Positions 51,895-64,000 of a DNA stretch of 64,000 nucleotides are shown here, piece by piece. The first letter of the stretch is position 1, and each line of letters opens with the position of its first letter. The stretch is from Sthenelais limicola (taxonomy: Eukaryota; Annelida; Polychaeta; Phyllodocida; Sigalionidae): contig OW804096.1 of assembly GCA_942159475.1 (NCBI GenBank), positions 45,259,744 through 45,323,743 of the forward strand, read 5' to 3'. A program made the translations under genes and the position numbers. The notes beneath the pieces are model-generated. The model searched no databases. It was not told where the DNA came from and saw only the letters and a list, made by a program, of their open reading frames with translations.

Positions 51895-54800
51895 AAAGGT
51901 GCCAGTACATGGCAGTGTTTTACCATTATATCAGATGTCAAAGTAAGACAGACGTCAAGTAAGAAAAGAGAGACTTGTCTCAATTGTGACTCTCGTAGGT
52001 CGAAGGAATGAAATCAGATATTCCTCCTCTTGCCAGAGTAAATTATGGATGTACTAATTTCTGTCACCCAACACAAAAAGAAGTATGTAATTAGTTTGGA
52101 AATGTTCTGTTTATCTCTCTTTCTACTCTGCAAATAAAGTTATGGCGATGCACTACCACTATCTATTGAACACTACCTATATAAGGACTGGGTTAAGAAG
52201 AGACAGTCTACCCAAAGAATAGAATAACGCTAATATAGTGTTATATAGGTGTTTAAATAAAATCTGGAGAATGGATATAGCCAGTGAGCCTGTCATTGTT
52301 ATCGGAGGAGGTTGTGTGGAGGTCAGGGCAAATGGACTTTTACATTTCCATGCCAGAACTACACACTCCCAATACAAATTGTACTCCATCTCCCCCACCC
52401 CCTTGCCCCTCCCTTCACTCTCTTTCTCTCTTTCTCTCCCTCTCTCGTTTCGAATTCATCATTTGCATTTATAATACCTTCATGGACGAACATCTACGCA
52501 GGACGTTTTAAGTAACTATTTATTTCCTCATGTGAAGAGGGTTAATATCAGGGGACTGGGGAAGCCTTGCATTTGAAACGAATTATATTAATCTTTGACC
52601 AACATATTATATCTATTACGCTCTATCTAAAGTTTGTATTAGGCACCATCCCCGCTTGGCCATGCGAACAACTTCAACCCAGTTTATTTAACATCTTAAA
52701 AAATAGACAAATGAAGGTTGTTTCATGCTTTGAAGTGAAACAATAAAAAGGGAAATGGTCCCTTAATGGATCCATGATTTAAATCATCTTAGATTTAACA
52801 TATGCGGCGGTATACGTGAATACAAAATGATCCATTTAATGACACTGAGATCACACATTTTAAAACCTGCGTTAATAACTTGTTTTAACCCTAGACTTTA
52901 TTGTACATGTATTATGTATTTTAAATCTCTATCTCTTTGAAAAGAAAAACCTTCTGTAAACGAATAAAAAAGTATCATTTACGATCAAACAGGAATCCCT
53001 GTACCCGACTATCTTCCCCTTCCCCACTTCCTCTTACTCCCCCTCCCCTATTGACTACAAACGAAAGCTACCAACCCACCCCAAACAAGCCCGGATGATC
53101 CTGCCATATATCACTGGCTGAAGAGTTTTTATAGGTCACGTACGACATGATCGATTATGTGACCCTAATTTAGTCTGTGTAAATAGAGGGTTAATTTTTA
53201 TTAATTCTGGGGAGGCACAGACCAGCTCCAACTTTATTGAATCCTGTCCTCGTTTAACACTTTGATGTCTATATAAGGTGATAACATTACTCAGGATAAT
53301 TCTTTGAAAGGGAGAATCTAATCAATTATGTACGTAATAATGCGAACATTTGTGTGCTACTATGCTGCATGAAAGTGGAGAAATAATCAGACATATCATT
53401 TATGTGTGCGACAGTGTACCTTCCAGGTAGTTTAGAATATCCCTACCTCTTAAAACAAATTAAGCCCTTCTGTATTCCCTTTTCGATAACTTCTCCATAT
53501 CGTTAACGATAAAACAGAAATACCTTTTCCGACTATCAGCGCTTTCCCCATTTATTATGAACAAAGTGTCTATCTTAATGAAACATGACTGTAACTTGGG
53601 TATAATCCCTTTTTACTTGTTTATATGACCCGTAATATACTCTTTTGAGTTGCTGTTTTACGAAAGAGGGTAGACCAAGTTTAGTTTTCACTTCAGATGC
53701 TGTCAACGAACGTACCTGCTTAGAATGTTTAGTTGCATTCTTCTGACTGTGACAATGCCAAACAACTCTTTGTTTCTAATTTATATCGTTGATGGTGGGT
53801 GGCAGGAATTTCCTATCCTATCCACTGTGACAGAGCCTATAATTACATACCCTCTGTTTCCCAAATCCCTATAGCCTTCCCTGTGTTCCCTCCTCCAGTC
53901 CTACCCATCCCTCCCCTCATCCATCACCTCCCATGATCCTCCAGGGTGTACCTACCACCTTGTTGGCGTCTGTCGGGCGTTGTTGCTAATCCCTGGTATC
54001 TCCCCTCTTATCCAGGTTCTCCTTGGGTATCCATACTGAGGAGTTATATCTGTCTCCTATATCAATCCCGTCCGCTTGCATAAAATCTGCACCGTAATTC
54101 AATCCTTCCTCGTGAATTAATATAAAACTTTACTCTGAGTTGTTACTCTAATAGAACAATTGGTCCATTGTATTGCGGAGTTTTGTTGCGAGTCTGGCTC
54201 TAGATTCCCTTTGGATTTCAGTTGGTAATGACCCTTTTCATATTTTTTTCTTTTTTTTTGCTATCGGCGACCCTCTGATGATAGCTTGCAATACATTTTG
54301 CGTGCTTCCATAAGCAATGCCTCCTTTGGATTGATTGATTGATATTTGCTTTTATTTCCCATTTTTACTAATCAAAATGGGGTGAATTGTAACATCTGTT
54401 GAATTCGGTTCTTCCTGTTTGCTACCCCTAAACTAAGGAACATTAACTTTGAGATAAACGTATATCTTAAGAGTTACTCTAAGTTATATGTATTGCCATA
54501 GGTAGCTATTCTGATTGCAATGTTAGGTTCATTTCAACTAAATCTTTTGTATTTTTCCCTCTACCCGAAATCTGATACTATCTGACAACACGTGGTTCAA
54601 CACGTGTAAGTCTGCGTTTACTTAACCTAAAATAGGAATCGTTAAAACGTTCAATTATGTAACACTTCGGAACTACTGGCACCTTATTCAAATAACATAT
54701 TGATATTTGGTGAAGGAAAATTGGGGGAGGGGCAAGCTGAATGTAATAGGTCCATTTAGAAAAATAAAACATGAAACATTAGGTTCACATGAGCGGTCAT

Positions 54801-55424
54801 ACACATAACTAAATCGGATGTATGTTTGGCATTTTGCCAATATATCACTCGCGAAATATAAGTAATGATAGAGCAATTCAAGCTCAGGCCCTCCGACCAA
54901 CCCCTTGAATAATAAATGGACTAGTCCTCGGGCTATCATAAATCATACTGCTGAACCCCAGGATGTTTAATGAACCATTCCAATCTCTCCCGGCCCTCTC
55001 TGTATGTCTAGAGAGATGAAAAACAACGCATCAAAGCCCGGAAAAATCAATTTGTGCTTAAATATGTTTCACAATAGGGCATTTGTGGTGGCAACTTTAC
55101 TAATCAATCATCTGCCACGTGAGTACTGGGCTGCAGAACGTGTCGGATAATAGGATATCAATACGTCTTCAATCGTGTTTGTTACGCGATTTGTGCAATC
55201 CCACAAGTATAATATACAAGTTGGATAACAGGGACTCACATTGCTCGGTTGATGAGTCTCTGTACTACTTGAAAATCAGTTTGATTTGAAATAAAATCAT
55301 AAATGTGTTCCATACGGGTTTAAATATTCCCCTTACATTTCTTTATTATCTTAATAAATGACTAGATTTGATAGATATGTTTAAGCTGACTCGGCAGTTC
55401 TCGCGTAATGACATCTCCTTTGTA

Positions 55425-55447
55425 AGTGTGTGTGTGTGGGGGGGGGG
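55425..55447. repeat. (GT)n followed by poly-G
   Basis: GT units run directly into about ten G on the plus strand. Confidence 0.85.
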
Positions 55448-57576
55448 TGAAAGGGGTTCTGCTGAACCCATTGATTTTATCTTATTTTATCCCCCAAACG
55501 TGCATTTGAGTACTTTCTATGGTTTCCTTCATGCCTGTAAGCTAAGCAATTCTGCATCACGAATATCGTTATGACAGTGTTCTCCTCACCCCCGAATCAA
55601 TAAGGCAATATATTAATAAGATACAGATATACCACTGTAATGACCAGGTAAAAATTGGACCAAGTGGCACCACTTCTCTGACTTATTTAGCTTTTCTTTC
55701 CCTCTCGCATATATATGAGTAATTGCTGGTCGTGCATACGTTATAACACAACTTGCTCTTCATCCCCTCCCCTTGATTTGTTCACTCGTATAGAAGCAGA
55801 AAATAAACGTTTATAATTGATCCCACAAAATAGGTTTTAAATACTGATTGATAGCCTTCCGATCTCAACATATTGTAGTCCAAAACATGCTCTCCTCTCC
55901 GCTCCCCTTGTCTTTCTCTCCCCCTCTCCATTAACACTCACTTTGGGTCTACCAAACACAGCACCCACCCGATTGATTTCTACTTGACTACCTCCTAGCT
56001 TTTGCACAAAACTCTTAATGGCTGTCTTTATTCCCCCCCAATCCGCCACTTGCTAGTCTCTATAATGTGTTAGGCTCCCCTCGTTAGGCATAATTACTCA
56101 AATATTTATGTTGAAAACCGCCTGCTGGCGGGGTAAGTGTGCACAATTGGTCCAAATGTGTTGTTTGACTTTAATGCACTCACCCTTACAATGTGAGTGT
56201 TGCTTATTTATCGCAAAGCGTCAGTTATATCAATTTCACAATAATGAATATCACTACACTACTCTACACCAAGACCGTGTTCGGATTAATCAATAATGAC
56301 CAAGTGTATCATCTAGTATTTGTTTTTATCTTTTTGCATTAATTTGGCCAAATATATGTGTAGTCACGCCAATAATCAATATGATTATTGTAAAATGATC
56401 CCCTAGAATAAAAACAGGATCGAAGAGAAGCAGCATTACTCTTATTTGGTTTCAGTTCCTTTATTGCTTGAAATACGGATACATAAATTATATCTGCTCT
56501 TAGAAATCAGTTGGGAATCCAATCATTATTTGGAGTTCCAACCATGGGAAACATTGCTTCACAGTTACAGAACGCCCGTGATCTTTAATCAATGCTGATA
56601 AGTTAATTTAAAATGTCCCCATTTTTAATCTGAAAAATGGATCTGTCACCAACATTGTTCATAAGCGAGTGTCACAGAAAAATGAGAGCAGACAGCAATT
56701 GTGCTGCCAGAGTTGACAGCCTGTCATTTGGCGGGAAATTAATGAAGGCATAAATAATATCAAGAAAGAACGCTCCGAATAAAAAAAATGGGGATATCAA
56801 CAGGTCTGCTATTTTTATTTTAAGCGTTCGCCATTCCTACCTAAACGCTTTTTAGTTTAACATTTAGAGATCCGTTGGGTCTGTGACAGTTTGACGAATG
56901 CGCAATTTATATATTATCAAGCTTAAATATAACTTCCATCCTAAATATACCCCTAAGTATTATTACTTTCTAAAATTCTGTAATTCAGTATTTGAATGAT
57001 GATCAGTGATTGAAAACGATAATTCACGTGTAGGTTACTCCTCTGGTCGTTCTCTATACCAGGCTTACCAAAGGCGTTTTCCCTGCTCCGAACTTTCTAT
57101 ACATAATTGTGTCTCACACGTCCATAAAGCTTTTGTTTTTATGATTGGTTGTCTGCCACCTTAGAGTATCTTGTTCTGTGACTATGTCAAAATAAAAGGA
57201 AGTGTAACTTCCACCCTCCGTCATGTCCCTATCACCGTCAACACTTAGAAAACGGAAACAGTATTTCCGCCATATGTGATGGGTAACAGAAACATGAGTC
57301 TAACGTCGAAGATTTGATATTTTTCTAATGTTTTCCCCACAATGTTTTTGGAGGGCCTGTTTAGCTGCTTGAATACATGTATAAAATCACAAGCCTGTGT
57401 ATTGAATACATTAATGTGTTTCTGAAGTCATCCCAGGAGTCTATTTACCTTATTCAGTAGTGATTGTTCATCCAGAAACATTGCAGCCAAACATAAAATA
57501 TCATCGAATTACTTACCGTTAACATCATTGAAATCCGCTTGACTTCATCCTTTTAAATAATGATGGTACAAAATAC

Positions 57577-57620
57577 TTTTTTTGCGACTTAAACCTAATT
57601 TTCCAGTGACACATCACATA
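57577..57620 (+). repeat. Short dispersed repeat, copy 2 of 2
   Basis: Counterpart of 5890-5930. The shared blocks are TTTTTTGCGACTT and ATTTTCC.GTGAC.CATCACA with equal spacing. Confidence 0.5.
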
Positions 57621-59897
57621 TTTAATCACACATATATGTGTACATGTTCGTGATGAGCAAGAAAAGTGGAGACTTAGTATAGCGTCAACTGAAGCACGTG
57701 ATATGGATATTGGCCGACTAGGGGGCCATGGGGGGTTTGTGTGTATTTGGTGTGAGGCATGATGAGATTAAAGGCAAGAGGACGAACGGAAGGGAGAAAG
57801 ATATTCGGAGAGGGAAGTATGAGGAAATTGTAGGAAGCATTGGCATGCAGTTGAAGGCAGCTAAAACGGATCTATGGAGGCAAATACATGATGCAGAAGA
57901 GGGAGTCTATTTATGAAAGAGATTGCAGTCTAGAAAGGCAAAATGGATTCCAATGGGTGCTTATATTAATGGCGCCCAAAATATAAATGTGTATATCCTG
58001 TATTGCGAAATATCAAGTCCAGTAAGTTGGTGTCCCTCCCTCTACCATATTCTTAATAGTTCTCTACCCACTATGTTCTCCTATGCATATTTATGAAGAG
58101 GAAGAGTGAGAGGATAAAAGTGAAAGCGTATTTATCCTATGAGTGATAGGGGCCTTAGTCTATACCGTGTTCTTATAATGGCTGCTGGAGCTAGTTTTGA
58201 CAAATGTTGATTGATGACGTATGATTAGGAGCAACGACTTACTCTTGTCTCTATTGTTTGGCGTCCAAAGCCCTTTGTATATATATACTATATTATATAT
58301 TTGTGTGCATAGGATTATATTACAAATAATTTGATGTGCCTGCACAATTTAGAATCTTTTATTCACAAGATATTTTCCTTTTAAGACCCCTCTGCATTGT
58401 ACCCCACAACCCTCCACCAGCACCCTTGTCTCAGCCATCTAAATTCTAAAATGATAATACACGAGAAAGACTTTAAATACACTCACCTCTGCGATGACGG
58501 TTGTTCAGAATGGTTGGGCTTTGCTTTATTTTTTAAGTATCACTTTACAGCTATCAATAGACATTTGGTTGAATAAGAAACAGGGAAAAGATCAGACATG
58601 AGAGATGAACTAGGAGCAGCCTAGTAAAATTTGGTTTTGCATATTACCCAGTTTCTTCATTCCTTCTTCTCAATTCCATTGCCTACTTGAGATTATTGAT
58701 TATTATCTGCAACACATGGGTCAAAAACGGTAATCTGAAAACTGTCTGCCCTCCCCTCCCAGCGCCCACATCATCAATATATTAACAATCACAGCCGCCG
58801 CACCCTCTCCACCTGAACCCTGTACTCATACATTGTGTTCCTGTCAAATCCGTTGTTGCATCTCACCAATATTTATGATTAATGGATGCACATGTTCTTT
58901 TATAGAGCATAAGAAACACACCGAATGGAGAATATTCATTTATATGGGATTGTATACTTTCTCCTTGTGTCTTTATCCTTCTATACCTGTACCGCTCCAT
59001 GCATCTAAAGGTACTTTTTATATCGACTGCTAAGAACATGGTAATGCAATTAGTAAGATAAAACTACTAAATATGTTTTAACGATATCATTTCATTGGGT
59101 CTTTTGTCTTTGATGACTGCAGACTAATGCAAATGTGTTTTGCTGGTAGTCTCCCTTATGCGGTTTGGGAGTTTCGTCTTCTGTTTCTGGCATTGTTTTG
59201 ATGGATCTGTTTGCATCCAGTTCTGGGTCTTTACATATAAAGTAGATTCAAGTACTGAAGCTGGTACCCCAATTACGCAGTCACTGTATCCATGACATAA
59301 AGTTTGGTATATATGTGAATTTAGAGACATTAGATATGTCTACTTTTAGGTCTATTCTTCACAGAATTGTGATTAGAAACTTAAACCTTATTACTCAGTG
59401 GCATGAATGTTAGATATCTTGAGGGATAAACTATTTTGAAGTATGGGGAAACCGAAACGGTAGTTTTACATCAGTATTAGTCATTTTGCAGCCTAGCTAT
59501 TCCCAAAATGAACACAATTTAATGATCGATAGTTCCTATATGGTGTTGATCATGCACTAATATCACATTGTCTTACACGTTAAGTTGTTGATATAACCCA
59601 ACCGCACTCCATAGTTTCGTGGAAAGTGCGAAGATACGTGATAATGTGAGTCTACTTCTTTAAACACTGAATGCCCGTATATTATAATCTCCTATATCTC
59701 TGCATTGGAATGCGGATTTTCTTTGCTGGAATATACGTATTTCCCTTGCGACAGTACTATTTTTTTACAAGTATTATTCGTCATATCCTGCCTTCTTGGG
59801 GCATACAATTCATGAACTCTTTTTTATTAATTTTTTTAATTTCTTATTTTCGACCTGTTTCCACACTCTCTTTAAGTCTCACGTTGATTGTAAAATA

Positions 59898-59916
59898 CCC
59901 CCCCCCCCCCCCCCCC
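59898..59916. repeat. Poly-C tract
   Basis: A run of 19 C on the plus strand in intronic sequence; its length is likely variable. Confidence 0.95.
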
Positions 59917-60763
59917 ATACAGCGCTAGCTTACCTCTGTTGACAAAAGCATTTTGACTAGGCCTTTCTGGTAAATAAACATAATATAAAAGGGAAGAGAT
60001 GTCTGGGGATCATTTAAAATAATAAATTGCCTCGGAAAGTCTTCTAATTTCTTTGTATACTTCGGTAAAAGCTTTTCCAGTCCCTAAAGGCGCGACAGTA
60101 CTATTAAATCCAATCTCAGACCATTTAAAATCTCGATGGAGAATAAAGGGTTCGGTGGGAATAACAGGCATATTGCAGGGGTGGTCGGGCCTTCAAAGAA
60201 CAAATTAATAGAAAGGACTCTGGTTGAGTGAAAGTGACTATAAGTCTCAATATTTATCTCACCAGCACGGTCCATTCCTACTGCTATGGACGCAACGATG
60301 TAATGGACAGAATGAGGTAGGCCTACTCTATGGGCATTTCAACAATTTTAAGGTCCGTCGTCAGTCAAGCTACCCATTTTCTGCTGCCGCTAGAATGCCC
60401 GCCTATACAACCTTGGTATACAAGCTGATGGGTAGTAGTGCATAGAATGGGTGTTATACGCAGGCGGTGTCATGGTTCATACACTGTATGGTAACTTAAC
60501 CACAAGTAGTAGTATACGGAAAAGGGGAACTGGCACGGGTAGTCACACTAATGCATTTAAAGGGGAACCCTTTATAGACTAACTTGAGGCTTGGATTTTT
60601 TTTTAAAAAAAACATCCCTATTCTCCACATATTTTAGCAGCACTGCCAAGTCAGTATCATTTCACATGCTTGTAAAAAGCAGAAGATGCTATAAGATGGG
60701 AAACTATTTGGGTGAAATACTTCTTCCTAATATTGGCGTAGTCCATCTTGAAAACCTAGTATA

Positions 60764-60802
60764 GTTAACCAGGTTTTTAAATAGGTTAAAAACCTGGTTA
60801 AC
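60764..60802. repeat. Perfect hairpin with 16-bp arms
   Basis: The arms GTTAACCAGGTTTTTA and its exact complement enclose a 7-base loop. It lies about 490 bases before the long coding exon of gene B. Confidence 0.9.
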
Positions 60803-61293
60803 TTCCCATTTTATCCGAACCCATGTCGAAGGAAAAATATATATCTAGCTCAGAAAGCATTTCCTCATGAAATTTCTAAATAGGGCATAGGGGGAAACGC
60901 CCACAAAGTGGAAGTTGTTTTTTGTTTTACAACATCCTAAAGTTGGATAATGATTTTTATTCATCATACCTTAAGGAATGACCAGTGCTATGATGTATGT
61001 AAACTGATATGGTAAGACAAAAAAAGCAAAAGTATTGCGTATTCGCGGGATTTCAAGGTTTCATTCTTTCCTCCTAGTCCCAATTGGGAGAAAGAACAAT
61101 TTCAGTCCATCGGAAACTTAAAGATATCACACTATTCCATTCCTTGCGAAACAGAAGGACGTGTTCAGTTAAGGATATCTCCTTAACTTTTGTCGACTCA
61201 GAAGGTGCTCAATGGTCTTGATAATTTCTGGTACATACAATTTCCAATGTTTCTTATTTGTATTCAATGTTTGAAACTATTTTTCTCTATCAG

Positions 61294-62497
61294 GATGAGT
61301 GGCGAGGAAGCGTCCATTCCGGATTACGATGCTGGGGCCAACAGCCTCCCAGATTGCATCATGACAATCCGGTATCCAGATCGCTTCCCTGACCAATGCG
61401 AAGGCGACCATTGCGCTTCCCTGTGCTGGTGCAGGAAGTCCTCCTGTCAGCACCAGTATTACACTACAGAGAGTGTGGAGTACTACTATGAAATACGCCA
61501 GCAACACACTGGGTGTGCGTATGAGGAGGTGGGTGTGGGAAATACCAACCCCCATCACAGCAGTCCCTCCTCCTCCACAACTAACTCTCCCTCAGGTCGC
61601 TGTTCTGCCTCCAATGCCACCGCCTCCTGCTTGGTACAGCCATGTTGCACTGCCCACCACGAGTATATTCATCAGGAGTGTCAGCAGGTCTATATGAGTG
61701 ACCAGTGTATGGGACACCATGGGTGGACTACGTCAGCCAGTAACGGCTACCTTGACAACGGTCCGGCTGTAGTCACCAGTACCAGAATGTTGGTGTCTCA
61801 AGCTCAGCCCCCGAGTCCGCGACCCCTAGATATCATTAGACAAAGACCCCAAAGTGAAGTTGCCGAACAACCCATTGTAGGGGTCCGTCATTTTTTGCCA
61901 CAGTCAAGTCCTCCCAGACAATTAACTAGGAGCCCAATACCAGTGCAACATTCAAGATCTAATAGCTATCCAGAGGAGAATGAGTGTCCTTGTCAAGGTC
62001 AATGCCAGGGTCGCGCTAATGTTCAAGAGCCAATGCAAAGTCATTCGCAGGGTCAGGCAATCCCGGTCCAACATGACACAACTACAACAAGTGGAGTTTA
62101 TGTAGGAAGGGGAGGCGGAGGAGGAGGGGGAGGGGGAGGGGATGATTATGGCCAGTATTATCCAACTGACCAGTATCCAAGGTATTATTATGAACAGATT
62201 CAAATATGTGCTTCTCAGGACCCACAGTGCCCCCGCCATGGACATGCGCAATCCTCTTGCACACACCTGTCATCTAGCGGCGAGGTGTGCAACCAACAGG
62301 AAACAGGAAGTGAATATGAAACGCTACCTGGTGTTAGGGAATGTTGTCAGGGTGCCTGGGCTCCAAATTCAACGAGTGTCACGTCAACATCCTGTTCGTC
62401 TGGTACCACAAGTGCCACCTCCTCTTCGCTCAGCCATCAAGTTCATGGGGTGGGGCATATGGATGTTGGTAAGGTGGAGGAAAACAGAAATACTGGG

Positions 62498-62530
<33 letters not shown>

Positions 62531-64000
62531 CATTTTGTCTCCTCTTCTGCAAGTTCAGCTGCAAGTTCAGCTGCCTCCTCAGCTCTACGTGGCTTGCAGT
62601 CCCTCAGAAAGAGGACCACGCTGCTCCCAATGAAGGAAGTCAAAATAGACACCCCATCAGAGTCAGATGAAGAAGAAGAGGAAGAGGAGGAGGAAGAGGA
62701 AGAAGGAAGGGACGCAGCTAGTCCAAAAGATTCTGGGAAGATATGTGAGAAAATGCCTTTGTTACGAACGCCGTATTTGCGGCGTAGTAATTCAGTGGAA
62801 GGATACAACATTTCCGGGTCCACAAGTGTTGGCCTAGCAGATGTACTTCGCCGTGATTCACCAATGTCAAGGTCAACTCCACCAAACTTAAACTCAGGTC
62901 AAAGAGACGCTAGTAACTATGGAGATCAATACACATCAGGGACCTCTGGTGGCATAAGTTGTCAACTGCCCTATCCGTCACAGTTGATGATGCGCCGTGC
63001 CCTGAAACAAGGTGCCAGTCCATTGCTGCGCCGGATTGTCAACGCGCGTTACCAACGGAGTCAGACCACCTCGAAAATGGAGGGTCACAATAACTCAGAT
63101 GCAGGGAGATGTGCAGGGTTGTCACTAGCTGAAAGCCTCCGTAATGACGAACCCCCAAAATATGATATGGAAATGGGGCAAAGATATCTGGCTCAGGTCA
63201 GAGCGTTACAACGGAGCATAGCCCAGCACTGTAAAAGCAATCAGAATAAAAATGACACACTAGCAGCTGGGGGAGCATCATCTGCTATGAATACCCCGAA
63301 TCCTACATACTATCCATCCCCGGAATCTGTAGGGCGACCAGGAGCAGAACAGGGGTTGGATGGGCAGGGTGGTGGGGACTATTGGAATGGCAACAATGAA
63401 GGGGTATATGCAACTTTAGATAGACCAGTCCGGCGACTGGAGGATGAAGGGCGTGAGGTGATGGAAGAGGGAGGAGGAGTAAATGCAAGGTCATCGGAAA
63501 GGTCTGATGGTATGAAAGGGAGTTATGGCCATGAAGTTGGCCAACGAGAACATGCTCATGCTACCACCTCACCTACGGCTAACTTCCATTCATGTAGGCG
63601 TTCCTATACAGAGGCAGATACCCCTATCCACTCCTCCACCTCTACCCCCTCTTCTTCTAACTTCTACCCTCCCTCCTACGCCTCTCCTAGTCCAGCCAGT
63701 GCCTTTATCCAGGCCAAGCCTGATCCTATACACACAGGCATAAATCCTGCAAGTAGTGGGAAGGACGGAGCCGCAGGAGAAAGGGACTTAAAACCCCGGG
63801 CGGTGATTACCGTGGCACATAACAACCAGATGATTCAAACATATCATAGTAGGCCTACACCACCTCCTGTACCTGCAAAACCTACTCTCTACAGACCGCC
63901 TAGCACCCCGCCTGTAGTGTCATCTAACCTTGATAAGAATGACGCTCCCCCTGCTCTTCCTGCTCCTCCCTCCTCCTACTCTTTACCTTCTCCTAATGAG
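61294..64000 (+). CDS. Gene B: large Cys/Pro/Ser-rich, probably disordered protein (partial, runs off window)
   Basis: A frame open for 902 codons from the ATG at 61295 to the last base has no stop. It lies one base behind the acceptor TTTTTCTCTATCAG, so that G completes a codon split in phase 2, or the upstream exon is non-coding. No globular domain is recognised. Residues 35-51 hold five Cys (C35, C40, C44, C46, C51), a possible metal-binding or acylation patch. Residues 273-282 are Gly, 403-412 are five Gly-Ala pairs, and 459-470 are Glu. LRRSNSVE (495-502) and RRDSP suit basophilic kinases. A basic segment follows at 576-586 (PLLRRIVNARY), then VYATLD at 704-709. PPPVPAKP near 857 fits an SH3 ligand. 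Both-strand ORFs inside it are shadows. It may be a scaffold or adaptor; the C-terminus outside the window would decide. Coding status is sure, function unknown. Confidence 0.9.

Larger units (their letters stand above)
51895..61293. other. Presumed gene B intron, last part
   Basis: No supported exon. It contains a GT/G-run at 55425-55447, the second copy of a dispersed repeat (57577-57620), a 19-base poly-C tract (59898-59916) and a 16-bp-arm hairpin (60764-60802). It ends with TTTTTCTCTATCAG, the acceptor for the long exon. Confidence 0.5.

Noticed and set aside
62142..62823. ORFs on both strands inside the gene B exon (62142-62633 plus, 62443-62823 minus)
   Set aside because: They overlap the 902-codon frame and arise from its Gly-Ala, Glu and Ser repeats read in other frames.
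1..64000. CRISPR arrays, prophage, operons, tRNA or rRNA genes
   Set aside because: None seen. Regular repeats are microsatellites, and the splice-site architecture indicates an animal genome.

Overview
The window looks like nuclear DNA from an animal, most likely a marine invertebrate. It is AT-rich, almost entirely non-coding, full of microsatellites and short dispersed repeats, and carries short exons with GT...AG splice sites separated by long introns. The 9-mer TAGGCCTAC or close variants recur (near 3315, 12953, 18864, 18945, 51027, 60318 and 63850), as does TACATGTA-type sequence. I associate both with echinoderm and related marine invertebrate genomes, but that is an impression from memory. 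Nothing bacterial (operons, Shine-Dalgarno sites, CRISPR, tRNA or rRNA genes) was recognised, and most ORFs of 60-100 codons look like chance.

Two plus-strand genes are supported. Gene A enters from the left. Exons at 1429-1539, 2477-2574 and 20189-20261 have good acceptors and donors and join in a continuous frame (phases 1, 0, 1). They encode a beta-rich segment and then an Arg/Ser segment with a 14-3-3 mode-I motif (RSNSEP). Its end is unresolved. Candidate last exons at 50726-50835 and 51736-51851 both fit the phase, and the second encodes a short coiled coil with AATAAA close behind.

Gene B leaves to the right. A stop-free frame of 902 codons runs from 61295 to the last base, directly behind a splice acceptor. 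It encodes a large, probably disordered protein with a Cys-rich N-terminus, Gly, Gly-Ala and poly-Glu tracts, basophilic kinase-type Ser sites and an SH3-ligand-like Pro-rich stretch. Its family was not recognised. Two possible first coding exons upstream (24663-24691 and 37966-37988) both end in the phase this exon needs, which suggests alternative promoters: one beside a CGCG/E2F-like cluster, the other in a GC-rich block.

A possible small secreted-protein gene (C) lies antisense inside gene A's 17.6-kb intron (5085-5564). The rest is intronic or intergenic: microsatellites, a MITE-like family with three copies, three diverged repeat pairs, a Penelope/hammerhead-like remnant, a perfect 32-bp-arm hairpin at 18051-18119, RFX X-box-like motifs and long purine-rich tracts. 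All splice joins are inferred from sequence alone.
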